Source: Malania oleifera
Taxonomy: Eukaryota; Streptophyta; Magnoliopsida; Santalales; Ximeniaceae
Direction of reading: 5' to 3'
Length of the DNA stretch: 64,000 nucleotides
NCBI RefSeq assembly: GCF_029873635.1
Contig: NC_080419.1
Span: 73,334,597 to 73,398,596, forward strand
Shown: one piece after another, positions 21,073-32,760 of the stretch
How positions within the stretch are numbered: position 1 is the first letter of the stretch
Layout: each line of letters opens with the position of its first letter
The notes under the pieces: model-generated
What the model was told of the DNA's origin: nothing
What the model saw: the letters and a program-made list of their open reading frames with translations, nothing else
Database searches by the model: none
Made by a program: the position numbers and the translations under genes

Positions 21073-23917
21073 CTATCGTATTTCTTCCTCAAGCTCCCAT
21101 GAACCTTCTTCCACCACATGATTTCTCCACAGGACTTTTACTAATGGAATTCTTTTATTACGCAATTCATGTTCTTTCCTGTCTAAGATCTGCACTAGTA
21201 TCTCCTCATAAACCAGTGAATCTCTGAGTTTTATCCCTACATAATTGACCACGTGGGAGGGATTTGGGACATATTTCTTGAGCATAGAAACATGAAACAC
21301 ATCTTGTATTCTAGACAAAACTGGTGGTAAAGCTAGCCGGTAGGAAACTGACCCCACTCTCTTCAGTATCTCGAAAGGGCCAATAAACCTATGGCTTAAC
21401 TTACCCTTCCTCCCAAACTTCATAGTACCTTTCAATGGCGCTATTTTCAGAAATACGTGGTCTCCTACTTCGAATTCCAACTTTTGACGGTGATTATCTG
21501 CATAGCTTTTCTGCCGACTCTAAGTTGTACTGATTATTTGTTTAATAAGTCGGACTTTATCGTATACCTACTGCACTATTTCTGGTTCCAAAACTCGCCT
21601 CTTACCTACCTCATCCCAGTATAAAGGAGAATGACATCTCCTACCATATAACGCCTTGTAAGGTGTCATGCCAATGCTGGTCCGATAGTTGTCATTGTAT
21701 ACAAACTCTACCAACGGCAGATATTGAGTCCAATTACCCCCAAAATCCAGCACACAAGCCCATAACATATCCTCTAACATCTGAATCATTCTCTCTGACT
21801 GCCTATCCGTTTGTAGATGAAATGTCGTGCTGAATGACAACTGAGACCCCAGAGCCTTCTGCAAGTTCCTCCAAAATCGTGACATGAAACGTGGGTCTCG
21901 GCTTGATACTATAGATACTGGAACACCATGTGATCATAATATCTCTTGAATATATATTTTCTTCCAGTTTGTCCATGGAGTAGTTGATCTTGATAGGGAT
22001 TAAGTGAGCAGTCTTCGTTAATCGATCTACAACCACCCAAATAGCATTCTGCCCCTATTGTATCGGCGGTAAACCTGTCACAAAGTCCATAGAAATGTGA
22101 TCCCATTTCCATTCTAGGATGTAAAGTGGTTGTAGCTGGTTTGCTGGCCTTTGGTGCTCAGTCTTTACCTGCTGGCACGTCAAACTTTACTGCACAAATT
22201 TGGCAATCTCTCTCTTCATACCGCTCCACTAGAAATACTCTCACTGATCCCTATACATTTTAGTGCTACCTAGATGTACCGTGTACAAGGACCTATGAGC
22301 CTCCTTAAGGATTGTCCTTCTGATATCCTCATCTGTAGGCACGTACAATTTGGTACGAAACTTTAGAGATCCTTTATAAAAAATACTGAACTCCTCTCCC
22401 TGTCCATCCTATACCTTCTCTATCAACTCCATAAACTCTACATCATTCTTTTGGGCTACTTTGATCTTTTCATATAGCGTAGGTTGTACCACCAGGTTGG
22501 CAATCAATGCCTGGGAATCACTCTTTACTAACTCCATGCCAAGCCTCTCCAAGTCCATCTAGATTAGGCGCCGCATTTCTACTACCAACAATACTGCTAT
22601 CATGGAATTTCGGCTCAGAGCATCAGCTACCACATTAGCTTTACCTGGATCGTAGCTGATGGTATAATCATAATCTTTGATGAGCTTTAACCATCTTCTT
22701 TACTGCATGTTCAATTCCTTCTACGTGAAGAAGTACTTTAAACTTTTATGATCTTAAAATATTTCACATCTTTCTTCGTACAAATAATGCATCCAAATTT
22801 TTAGTGAATGAACTACTACAACCAATTCTAAATCATGAGTGAGATAATTCTTTTCATATTCTTTCAATTTTCTAGAGGCATATGCTACCACTCTGCCCTG
22901 TTGCATTAATACACATTTGAGCCCCCTCAAAGACGTGTCACAGTAGATCATGTAGCCATCACCTTCTGATAGAATGGTCAATACTGGTGCTGTGACGAGC
23001 CTCTATTTCAATTCCTGGAAGCTCTGCTCACAACCGTCATCCCATTCAAACCTAACATTCTTTCTGGTTAGTCATGTCAAACGCCCTGACAATGTTGAAA
23101 ATCTCTCTACAAACTGTCGGTAATAACCTACCAGTCTTAAAAAACTATTGACTTCCTGTACGTTCCTCGACCTGACCCAATTCACTACTGCCTCTATCTT
23201 GCTGGGATCCATAGAAATTCCATCCCTTGATATAACATGCCCCAAAAACACAACTTTCTCTTACCAGATTTCACATTTGCTAAACTTGGCATACAATTTC
23301 TTTTCCTTGAGCATCTGAAGTACTAGCCTCAGGTGCGTCTCATGCTCCTTAAAACTCCTCGAGTAGACCAGTATGTTATCAATGAAAATGACAACAAACT
23401 GGTCTAAATACTGGTGAAATATTCTATTCATCAAATCCATGAATACAACAGGAGCATTCGTCAGACCAAATGACATAATTAGAAATTCATAAATCCCATA
23501 CCTGGTCTTGAAAGTTGTCTTTGAAATATCTTCAGTTTTAACTTTCACCTGATGATAACCTGATTGGAGGTCGATTTTGGAATAGACCTGTGTACCCTGA
23601 AGCTAATCAAATAAGTCATCTATACGTGGTAGAGGATACCTATTCTTAATTGTTACTTTGTTTATTTCTTTGTAATCTATGCACATCCTCATAGACCCGT
23701 CCTTCTTCTTCACAAATAAAACTGGAACTCCCCAAGGCGATACACTAGGTTTTATAAACCATTTATTTAATAAATCCTGTAACTAATCATTTAATTCTCC
23801 CAATTCTGCAAGAGCCATTCGGTAAGGAGCTTTAGAAATTGGCGTCGTCCCTAGAAGTAAGTCGATAGTAAAATCTATCTCACGGTCAGGAGACAACCCA
23901 GGTAATTCAATTTTAAG
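21073..23917 (-). pseudogene. Ty3 pol: RT, RNase H, integrase, chromodomain-like C-terminus (broken)
   Basis: On the minus strand: the protease-RT junction block [16 protein letters not shown] (about 23905-23858), RT with [21 protein letters not shown] (about 23740-23680) and [10 protein letters not shown], then 23548-23261 with [25 protein letters not shown] in place of a YxDD block, and [12 protein letters not shown]; RNase H at 22981-22754 ([32 protein letters not shown]); integrase around 22112-21568 (GMTPYKALYGRRCHSP); the last ORF 21480-21073 has GDHVFLKIAPLKG, LSHRFIGPFEI, DVFHVSMLKKY and the terminal block VLWRNHVVEEGSWELEEEIR typical of chromovirus integrase tails. Numerous stops and frame changes; truncated upstream of RT by an LTR fragment. 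Confidence 0.88.
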
Positions 23918-24258
23918 GAGCGGATAGTGGAATCTTTGGGTGGTTTGCCCAAGGTGAGGACATTGGTGGGATTTTCCAAACCTCGTTAAAAACTTTGTGT
24001 TTACGCTCCCTCTTTCCTACTCTATTTAATTTCCATACTTTACTTTCCGCACTTGTATGCTTATGTTCAATATGTGCTAAATGTTATAATTATTTTAAAT
24101 ATTTGCATACATTATTATTTGTGGGATTCATTATTATTTAGAAAAACCTTAGATTGTGTTATACTGATTGTGGAATTAAAATAAGGATAAATTGACCTAA
24201 AAATAATTTTAAAATACCCAATTCACCCCCTATTGGGAATACACCATAACTTTCACAA
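23918..24258 (+). mobile_element. Sirevirus LTR 3'-end fragment
   Basis: About 340 bp matching the 3' quarter of Sirevirus LTRs: GGAGCGGATAGTGGAATC, GAGGACATTGG...AACCTCG, and CCCAATTCACCCCC followed by GGGAATACACC. Truncated at its 5' side at the junction with the Ty3 RT region, and ends near CTTTCACA. Left of it is Ty3 RT, right of it Ty3 gag, so it marks an insertion followed by deletion. Confidence 0.75.
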
Positions 24259-24354
24259 TTTTATGTCTTTATCGGATCTGAAATTCCCAAAAAGGCTAAA
24301 GGATTCATCTGGGTAAACTATCTAATCGAACAACCCTGATCAACTGGTAGGTAG
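24259..24354 (-). pseudogene. Ty3 gag fragment of the minus-strand element
   Basis: On the minus strand this reads QMNPLAFLGISDPIKT, equivalent to the conserved gag block RLNPPTFEGGPNPVTA seen in the nested element at about 27337-27384. It is the continuation of the gag start at 30930-30768, separated from it by the 6.4-kb Ty3 insertion. Confidence 0.55.
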
Positions 24355-24434
24355 TGTATAGACCTAGAAAATTAATTTATGGAAAATGATGAATAAAATA
24401 AAAAAGGAAAAATATTAAAAGGGGAAACAATAGG

Positions 24435-24623
24435 CTTCGACGACGAATCCCCTGTTTTCGTCGACGAAGGTCCTTCAGTAGTTCATTGACGAAGTTCAGG
24501 CGTCGTCGATGAAAAATCCCGAACGACAGGAATTTCAGAATTTGGGTTCATCGACGAAGTTCTTCTTTCGTCGATGAATGTTCTTCAGTAGTTTGTCGAT
24601 GAAGACGTCATCTTGTCAACAAG
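24435..24623 (+). repeat. U3 palindrome array, TTCGTCGACGAA type, eight copies
   Basis: Copies include TTCGACGACGAA, TTCGTCGACGAA, TTCATTGACGAA, TTCATCGACGAA, TTCGTCGATGAA and CTTGTCAACAAG. The last copy ends 11 bp before the TATA box. Confidence 0.9.
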
Positions 24624-25103
24624 ATTGACCGATTATAAATTGAATTTTTCATTTCTTATTCATTAAGCAACCTCAAATCTTCATTTTCACTCTCTAAAAA
24701 TGGCACTTCGTACCTTCTCTCTTTGATATCTTGCCGTTCGTCACCTGATTCGATGATCGGAAGCCGCTATGATGATCGAGGAGAAATTCTCTACAAGTCT
24801 AGTAGAGTGGATTTTCAAACGGAGTTTTTCCAGGCTTTACCCCAAAGTCGAGGTAAGGACATAAATGAGTCGTTTGACTTGTATATGATTGTTTAAAAGG
24901 GGTGTATGGGCTTGGGAAGGTTTAATAGTTCTTGATCTGGGGTTTGAGTTGATAAACTATGGTTTTTGAATAAGAGTTCGGGTGAACGCCGCATGCATCA
25001 TTTTTGGGTCCCTACCAAAGTAATTCGGGAAACTAGGTAAGGGGAATAGATTAAGCCAATAGTTTTTATGAATTTATCGGTTTAAATGGAAAATATATGT
25101 GTT

Positions 25104-25145
<42 letters not shown>

Positions 25146-25383
25146 TATCATATGAGTTTTTTTAAAGAAATGCCAACCGTTTGAATTGTTAAGGATATTA
25201 AATGTGTACTTTCAGTAATTTGAATGATGAACATGGGTTGGCTTTTGTTATTTTAAATGATATGATTATGCGCATTATTTAAATGGTGTGGCATGAATAA
25301 AATGTAAACATTGTGATGAATTATGATATATTTATGAGATGTTGGGAATACTAAAATGTGATAAGAATATGTACTGCATATGT

Positions 25384-25830
25384 ATTGTTAAAGTATATGA
25401 CATGAGATTCACGTGATGTAAATTGCTACAAATGAAATATATGACATGAGACTCACATGATGTGAACTGTTACAAATGAATTATATGACATGAGATTCAT
25501 GTGATGTGAGCTATACATGAGGTTTACGTAATGTGAACTATACACGAGATTCACGTGATGTGAACTATACATGAGATTTGCGTAATGTGAACTATATACG
25601 AGGTTCACGGGATATGAACTATACATGAGATTCACGTAATGTGAACTATAAATGAGATTCACGTGATGTGAACTATACATGAGATTCATATAATGTGAAC
25701 TATATACCAGATTCACGTGATATGAACTATACATGAGATTCATATAATGTGAACTATATACGAGATTCACGTGATGTGAACTATGAAAGTATGATATGAG
25801 ATTCACGTAATGTGAACTGTGAAAGTGAAC
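25384..25830 (+). repeat. 27-bp minisatellite with TCACGTGA cores (about 14 units), 5' LTR
   Basis: Units of the form ATGAGATTCACGTGATGTGAACTATAC (unit split for reading: ATGAGATTCACGTGATG then TGAACTATAC). Neighbouring units tend to alternate between ...CACGTGATG... and ...CGTAATG..., giving a 54-bp higher-order repeat. Five units keep a perfect CACGTG. The minus-strand open frame across it is an artefact of the 27-bp period. Confidence 0.92.
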
Positions 25831-27144
25831 TATGTAATATAAAATACTGAGAACATGAAAAGAAGAATATTGCAGAGATAACAGATACAGGTAAAGTAAA
25901 AATGTATTGTATATTGTAGTATCATATTTATTTAGGGGCAAAGTATACACTTAGCCCGAGGGCTTGCTGAGAAAGTCAAGTGCTTTAATAGGTATCAGAT
26001 GTAGCCATACCAGACTGCATAACGTATTAAAGTAGAGGGAAGCTACTTGCATAGGTGGGTAATCTTCCTTATTATCGGGAACTTCTTCCAGTAAAATTTT
26101 GTTTGAATATGTGTGTGAGTATGAGATAAACTATCCACCTAAGGGCTTATTGAGTAAAGTAATTGCCCTAATATGCTTCAGTTATAGCCATGAGTTGCAT
26201 AAGGTATCAGAGCAGAGGAGTGCTACTTGTATGGGCGGGTAATCATCCCAATCCTTAGGAACTCTCGTTTTATTAAAATATGCCGCATGTATATAAGTAG
26301 GGATAAAGAATGGTTTCATAACTGTGATAATTTTATAATTGATGATTATATATTTGTACACAAACCTCATGTTAGAAACACACTGGTGTTAATCTATTCC
26401 AACTTACTGAGATGTGTCTCACCTGATATGACCTTTGCGTGATCAAGCTTACTGTGCTCGAGCTGGTGTAGCATTTTTGAACGAGAGCGAGAGTATAAAC
26501 TTTGGTTATAATTTTTGGGGTTGTAATATATTTATGTTTTTAGAGTTGTAAATATTTGTGAATACTGGTTGTTTGGAGAATACTTTTGCGATTGTATATA
26601 GATGTAGAAACTCTGGTATATTTTTGATGAGTTGTTATTATTTCACTGCATGATTGAGATTATGATATCAGATACAAGTAAATGGAACACATGGAACTCG
26701 GGCCCCACTTGGCAGGTTTGGGCATCACAAGGTGGTATTAGAGATATATTTCAAATAACACTCTAGACCCTAGTTTCGGGTTCGGGGTGTTACAATTTTG
26801 GTATCAAAGCATTAGGTTTTGGGTTCTGTAGACTTAAGGATGATTAATACTAGAGTATAGGAATAGATGACAATGAGGATAGGAAATGGGTGGGTTAGGT
26901 TTTGAGAGTTGTAGGATTTTGTCTTGTAGCCTGGAGGCAAAAGTATGTCAACGACTTTCTGTGATTTTTCTGAAGCAGTCAACGGTTTCAGACAAACCAT
27001 GGCAAACTTAGATGATTATGTTTTTGAGTTGTGGGACTGGTCCTTAAGTTGAGAATTTGGATGTATATGGGTTTTAGTTTACATGATTATGTTGAGGAAG
27101 TTATGATAATGGAACTCTTAACTCTTTCCTGTCTCATTTTCAGG

Positions 27145-28235
27145 ATGGATCCTAGGGGTGAGGATGTAGAGGTTGAAGAAAGGGATGATTTAGAGGCTTC
27201 TAGTGAAGAGGATATTGATACCTCCACGATGCTATGGGGTATAGCCCAACAGGTCGGGACAGAAATGAGGAAGGATCCTAGAGAGCAGGACTGTCCAGCT
27301 GTAGATCGGGGCTGTGGCATCAAGGACTTCATGAGGTTGAACCCTCCAACTTTTGAGGGAGGACCTAATCCAGTGACTGCATAGAACTGGGTTCAAGAAA
27401 TTGAGGAGATAATGGAAGTACTCAGCTACACAGATGATCGGAAGGTCCGTTATGCTACGTTTAAGATGACAGGTGATGCGAAGCATTGGTGGCTTTCTGT
27501 GAAGTTGCTAGAGGGGCATAGGGTAGTGAAAGTGACATTGACCTAGGAATGTTTTAAGGAACTGTTCTTTGACAGGTATTTTCCTTCGTCCACTAGAGAG
27601 GAAAAGGTTTAGGAGTTTACCAACCTGACCCAGGAAAATATGATTGTTGGGGAGAATGCAGCAAAATTTGTGGAGCTATCTCACTTCGCACCATTTATGA
27701 TTTTGAATGAGGTGAGAAAGGCCAGAATGTTTGAAAAAGGTCTTAGGCGAAAGATCTTGGAGCTTGTGGTGGGGTTTCAAGTCTAGAATTTTGCGGACTT
27801 GGTGGATAAGGCTTTAGTACTGGAAAAGAGCTTGTAAGGTAGTATAGAGCCATTTGAGTTGAGAAAGAGATCTGTACCTCCTAGTTTTCAAACTGAGGCT
27901 AGTCAGGGCTCGTGGAAGAGAGAAAGGGAAATGGTGGGTCTGAGGTAGGATACGAGAGATCGGGGTCATTCTAGGTATCAGAATGATTTATCTTACCCTG
28001 TATGCCATAAATGTAATAAGAGGCATAGGGGTGAATGCCGAGTTGGGAGTCCTAACTGTTGTAAGTGCGGTAGACCAGTGCATATTATGCGGAACTATCA
28101 TGTATGAAGCCTAATACACCTGCACCAAATCAGAAATGGGGAAATCAGTAAGGACCCCGAGGTGGAGGTGGTCTAGCATGTTTCTACACGATGATCTCGG
28201 ACGAGGCAGATATTACCAAGGGGACAAGTAAGAGT
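27145..28235 (+). pseudogene. Ty3 gag with degenerate zinc knuckles (broken)
   Basis: ATG at 27145 starts MDPRGEDVEVEERDD. The conserved gag block FMRLNPPTFEGGPNPVTA lies at about 27331-27384, followed after a stop by NWVQEIEEIMEVLSYTDDRK, a block with AKHWWLSVK, and ELFFDRYFPSSTREEK (retrotransposon gag domain). Zinc-knuckle-like CHKCNKRHRGEC and CCKCGRPVHIMRNYHV are at about 28006-28105. At least six in-frame stops. After about 28200 the frame dies and the sequence jumps to the 3' purine tract. Confidence 0.85.
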
Positions 28236-28371
28236 TTATGTTTAAGATAATGAAGGTTTTATTTGATTGTAGTTAATATAGAAATTCAGATGGTGATATA
28301 TACTGAATTGTATGTGATATAGTGGAATGTAGAAATTAATGATTAGCAAAATTTCGAGGAAAAAATTTCTT

Positions 28372-28385
28372 AAATGAGGGGAGAA
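28372..28385 (+). other. Polypurine tract of the gag-only Ty3 element
   Basis: AAATGAGGGGAGAA immediately before the TGTAGAGACC start of the 3' LTR. Confidence 0.75.
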
Positions 28386-28466
28386 TGTAGAGACCCGAAA
28401 AATTAATTTATGGAAAATAATAAAGAAAAGAAGAAAGGGAAAAATATTAAAAAGGGAAATAGTAGG

Positions 28467-28636
28467 CTTCGTCGACGAATCCTCTATTTTCGTCAACGAA
28501 GGTCCTTTAGTAGTTCATCGATGATATTCAGGCGTCGTCGACGAAAAGACCTCGAACGACAAGAATTTCAGAATTTGGGTTCGCCGATGAAGTTCTTCTT
28601 TTGTCGGCGAATGTTCTTCAGTAGTTCGGCAACGAG
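28467..28636 (+). repeat. U3 palindrome array, TTCGTCGACGAA type, seven copies
   Basis: Copies include CTTCGTCGACGAA, TTTCGTCAACGAA, TTCATCGATGAT, GTCGTCGACGAA, TTCGCCGATGAA, TTTGTCGGCGAA and TTCGGCAACGAG, ending 10 bp before the TATA box. Confidence 0.9.
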
Positions 28637-29456
28637 GTTGGCTAAGTATAAATTGAAATTTTCATTTCTTATTCATTAAGCAACCTCAATTCTTCGTTTT
28701 CTCTTTCTAAAAACAGTGCTTCTAACCTTCTTTTTTGATTTCTTGCTGTTTCTCACATGATTCGACGATCAGAAGCCGCTACGAGGATCTAGGGGAAATT
28801 CTCTACAAGTCAAATGGAGTAGATTTTCGAACAATGTTTTTCCAGGCTTTACCCCAAAGTTGAGGTAAGGGTAGAAATGAGTCATTTGGCTTGTATATGA
28901 TTGTTTAAAAAGGGTGTATGGGCTTGGGAAGGTTTAATAGATGTTGACTTGGGGTTTGAGTTGATAAATTAGGGTTTTTGAATCAGGGTTCGGGTGAACA
29001 CTGTAGGCATCATTTTGGGGTCCCTATCGGCATAATTCAGGAAACTAGGTAGGGGGAATAGATTAAGCCAGTAGTTTTTATGAATTTACCAGTTTAAATG
29101 GAAAATATATGTGTTTATAAATATATATGATTATCATGTGAGTTTTTAAAAGAAAATCCAACTGTTTGAATTATGATTTTGAGCCTAGGGTTGTATAGAT
29201 ATTATTTGTGAAAATGAAATGTGGAAAGTAATGATTTTCTGGATGATTGTGAAGGATATTAAATGTGTATTTTCAGTAATCCGAATGATGAACATGGGTT
29301 GACTTTTGTTATTTTAAATGATATGATTATGCGTATTTTTTAAATGGCGTGGCATGAGTAAAATGTAAATACTGTGATGAATTATGATATATTTATGAGA
29401 TGTTGGGAATACTGAAATGTGATAAGAATATGTACTACATGGGTATTGTTAAAGTT

Positions 29457-29770
29457 TATGACATGAGATTCACGTGATGTGAATTGCTACAAATGAAGTA
29501 TATGACATGAGACTCACATGATGTAAACTGTTACAAATGAATTATATGACATGTGATTCACGTGATGTGAACTATACATGATATTCACGTAATGTGAACT
29601 ATACACGAGATTCACGTGATGTGAACTATACATGAGATTCATGTAATGTGAACTATACACGAGATTCACGTGACGTGAACTATACATGAGATTCATGTAA
29701 TGTGAACTATATACAAGATTCACGTGATATGAACTATGAAAGTATGATATGAGATTCACATAATGTGGAC
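29457..29770 (+). repeat. 27-bp minisatellite with TCACGTGA cores (about 10 units), 3' LTR
   Basis: Same unit and same LTR position as 25384-25830 but about four units shorter. About five units keep CACGTG. Confidence 0.9.
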
Positions 29771-30767
29771 TTTGAACGTGAACTATTTAATATGAAATAC
29801 TGAGAACATGAAAAAGATGAATATTACAGAGATAGTATATACAAGTAAAATAAAAATGTATTGTATATTGTAGTATCATATTTATTTAGGGGCGCAGTAT
29901 ACACTCCACACGAGGGCTTGCTGAGAAAGGCGAGTGCCCTAATAGGCATCAGATGAAGACATATCGGGCTGCATAACGCATTAGGGCAGAGGGAAGCTAC
30001 TTTTATGAGTAGGTAATCTTCCTTATTCTTGGGAACTTCTGCTAGTAAACTTTTGTTTGAATGTGTGTGTAAGTACGAGATAAACTATCCACCTGAGGGC
30101 TTACTGATAAGGTAAGTGCCCTGATATGCTTCAGTTGTAGCCATGGGTCACATAAGGTATCAGAGCAAAGGGGTGCTACTTGTATAGGCGAGTAGTCACC
30201 CCAATTCTTAGGAACTCTCATTTTATTAAAATACACTGCATGTATATGATTAGGGATAGAGAATGGTTTCATAATTGTGATAATTTTATAAATGATTATT
30301 ATATATTTGTATACAAACCTCATGTTAGCCACACACTAGTGTTAATCTATTCCAACTTACTGAGATGTGTCTGACCCGATATAAAATCTTATTTTACAGG
30401 AGCTTTGCTTGATCGAGCTTAGTTTGCTCAGGGATGGTGTAGCATTTTTGAAAGAGAGCGAAGGTATAAACTTTGGTTATAATTTTTGGGGTTGTAATAT
30501 ATTTATGTTTTCAAAGTTGTAAATATTTGTGAATACTGATTGTTTGGAGAATACTTTTGAGATTGTATATAGATGCAGAAACTCTGGTATATTTTTGAGG
30601 GGTTGTTATTATTTTCGTTGCATAATTGAGATTATGATATCAGATACAGGTAAAATGGAACATGTGGTACTTAGACCCCACTTGGCGGGTTTGGGCGTCA
30701 CAAGGTGGTATCAGAGATATATTTCAAATAACACTCTGAACCCTAGTTTCAGGTTCGAGGCATTACA

Positions 30768-30930
30768 GTCAGCTTTGTTCTTTAGAACTCCTTGCTATCT
30801 CAGTCATAACCTGCTAAGCAACACTGCGCATAATTGCATCAGAATTTCTTCCGCTCATAATAGAGAGCCCCGCATCATTATTATCTCCCGCATGAGCATT
30901 TCTATTTTCAAGGTCCATCCTGAAAATAGA
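30768..30930 (-). pseudogene. Ty3 gag start of the minus-strand element
   Basis: On the minus strand an ATG near 30918 begins MDLENRNAHAGDNNDAGLSI and runs to the junction with the nested Ty3 LTR at 30767, with one stop (SVA-stop-QVMTEIARR). The gag resumes on the other side at 24354. Position, about 350 bp after the primer-binding site, fits a gag N-terminus. Confidence 0.5.
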
Positions 30931-31276
30931 ATAGAAATAATATTAGAATTTCAACGCCTTAATATGACAGTACTACTATCTAACTAAGAACCTTAAGATA
31001 TCCCCACGTTAAGATTCCACTTAACTACTCAAAAACAAGAACCAGAGATAGTTTACTATGACTTTCCTGAAATCGTCACCCCAGGAAAAACAGAGAAACC
31101 ACCACGGAATTCCCTATTTCCAGGCCACAAGACATAACCCTAAATTCCACTCTAATTTCCATAACAATATCCTATTGTACACTTGATCCATTCTTTTTCC
31201 TACCCTTCATCTAAATCTATTCCTATACTCTGGTATTGTTTTCCACTGTACACTAGGTTTACATAACCTAGCAACC
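30931..31276 (-). other. Leader between primer-binding site and gag of the minus-strand Ty3 element
   Basis: No coding signal. Non-coding leader inferred from position between the primer site and the gag ATG. Confidence 0.45.
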
Positions 31277-31294
31277 TAGGCTCTGATATCGCAA
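31277..31294 (-). other. Primer-binding site of the minus-strand Ty3 element
   Basis: On the minus strand TTGCGATATCAGAGCC directly follows the LTR end GGCATTACA; a diverged tRNA-Met type site. Confidence 0.6.
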
Positions 31295-31880
31295 TGTAAT
31301 GCCTCGAAAATTCTGGCTATATTTTTTTTTTCATTTTACTTAATAAATTTTGATACGACTAACTGTAAACAAAGTCAACTCGGACACAAAGTGGGGTACT
31401 GGGGATATACCTGTCATAAATACACCATAACTATGCAATGGAAATCATAACACACCAAAACTTTATATACAATACCAGAGTACTAGAGTCTCTAAAATAT
31501 ATATATATATACAGACTTCCCAAAAATCCATCAGAAATTCCAAGGGTTTCCAAATATAACTCCAGACCCCAAAATAAACACATACCCTATATTCTAGAAA
31601 CTATACCTCCACTATCTCGGAGCTTGCTCCATGTGGCTACCTGGATTACCTAAAATATTTAAGATTCCTGGGGTGAGACACCTCTCAGTAAGACAAAATA
31701 AGTTATACCAATGTGTGGCAAATGAGTTTTACATAAATAACATAACTATTAATTTAATCTGTAATTGAAATAGCAATTTAATACAAACACGTAATACAAC
31801 TCACACCCACACCATTTAAAATACACATTTTCTATTTGAACATACTTCTAGTTGTACTTCATAGTTTCTATTTCTGTAAA

Positions 31881-31910
<30 letters not shown>

Positions 31911-31911
<1 letters not shown>

Positions 31912-32113
31912 GTTGACATTGGTGGAATCCCATGAGGGGGGGTGAATTGTAAATTTAAAATTCTTCCTAGGTTTAGCTAAACCAGCAGCAGTAATACACA
32001 ACTTAGGTATATATATGTTGACATTGGTGGAATCCCAAGAGGCGAGTGAATTGTAAATTTAAAAATTCTTCCTAGGTTTAACTAAACCAGCAGCAATAAT
32101 ACACAACCTAGGG
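31911..32113. repeat. Tandem duplication of the solo LTR 3' end (about 105 bp)
   Basis: 31911-32015 and 32016-32113 both begin TGTTGACATTGGTGGAATCC and run through GTGAATTGTAAATTT to ACACAAC(T/C)TAGG, with about a dozen differences. A TA run ends the first copy. Confidence 0.85.
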
Positions 32114-32695
32114 TCTGTCTAAGCTTTTCCCAATATCACAGAAAAACTACTAAGCAAATATTTAAACAAATAAACCAATCTCAGTATTTCCCAACCATTT
32201 AAACCATGTATGTAAAATAATCAAGACAATAAATAATAGTATACATGTACGAAAATTGAAGTCCAGAAAATAAGGGAAAACACGATATGATATCGAGGTT
32301 TAGCCAATAAAGCATACGTCCCCGCCTCAAGCTCACAAGCAAAAGGATTCCACTAATGCTCACAACCAGGTGGAGCGACACTGAATACAACACCCTTTCC
32401 TTGTTGGGTAAGGGAAGCTCCAGATCAGATTAACAGGGTTGACCCCAACCTTTACAAACAATTCTTACGGGCTAAATTAACACCCCCTCAAGCCACGCTT
32501 GGAATACAACAGATAAGTCAAACAAATTTTGTGTACAATTTCAATGCTTCTCCAATAAGCAAGTATATACCAATATAATCAATGCACTTAAATATGATAG
32601 GAGTTATAAGCTCAATGAAGTATATTAAAATAACTCTCCAGATAATGTCAATATAGCAAGTAATATGTGAGAGTGTATTATGAGAGATTCTTTGA

Positions 32696-32699
<4 letters not shown>

Positions 32700-32752
<53 letters not shown>

Positions 32753-32760
32753 TATATAAC
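32700..32760. repeat. (TA)n microsatellite in the solo LTR
   Basis: More than 20 TA units with one or two interruptions. Confidence 0.95.

Larger units (their letters stand above)
24355..26794 (+). repeat. 5' LTR of the gag-only Ty3 element
   Basis: 2440 bp. Palindrome array 24435-24623, TATA box ATTATAAAT (24632-24640), (TA)n tract (25107-25142), a 27-bp minisatellite with G-box cores (25384-25830), and end GTGTTACA. Confidence 0.85.
24355..30767 (+). mobile_element. Non-autonomous Ty3/gypsy element (two LTRs, gag only)
   Basis: LTRs 24355-26794 and 28386-30767 start TGTA(T/G)AGACC and end TTACA. The internal region is only about 1.6 kb: primer site TTGGTATCAAAGC (about 26798-26810), a leader, a gag frame from 27145 with degenerate zinc knuckles, a short remnant and a purine tract AAATGAGGGGAGAA (28372-28385). 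Protease, RT, RNase H and integrase are absent, so mobility would have needed proteins in trans. Flanks GGTAG and GTCAG match at only three of five bases. It interrupts the gag of the minus-strand Ty3 element. Confidence 0.85.
28386..30767 (+). repeat. 3' LTR of the gag-only Ty3 element
   Basis: 2382 bp, collinear with the 5' LTR but with point differences throughout, a palindrome array at 28467-28636, TATA box GTATAAAT (28646-28653), only a very short TA tract at 29120-29128 where the 5' LTR has about 18 TA units, and fewer minisatellite units (29457-29770). Confidence 0.85.

Noticed and set aside
25453-25950. Long minus-strand ORF rich in YSSHYMNL repeats
   Set aside because: It is the 27-bp minisatellite read in a frame that happens to stay open; the period is a multiple of three. 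The same artefact occurs at 29514-29759.
24350-30772. Target duplication GGTAG/GTCAG of the gag-only Ty3 element
   Set aside because: Only three of five bases match; mentioned but not relied on. Insertion in gag is supported by protein continuity instead.
30529-30987. 152-codon plus-strand ORF
   Set aside because: Spans the LTR end and the antisense of a gag start; no family resemblance.
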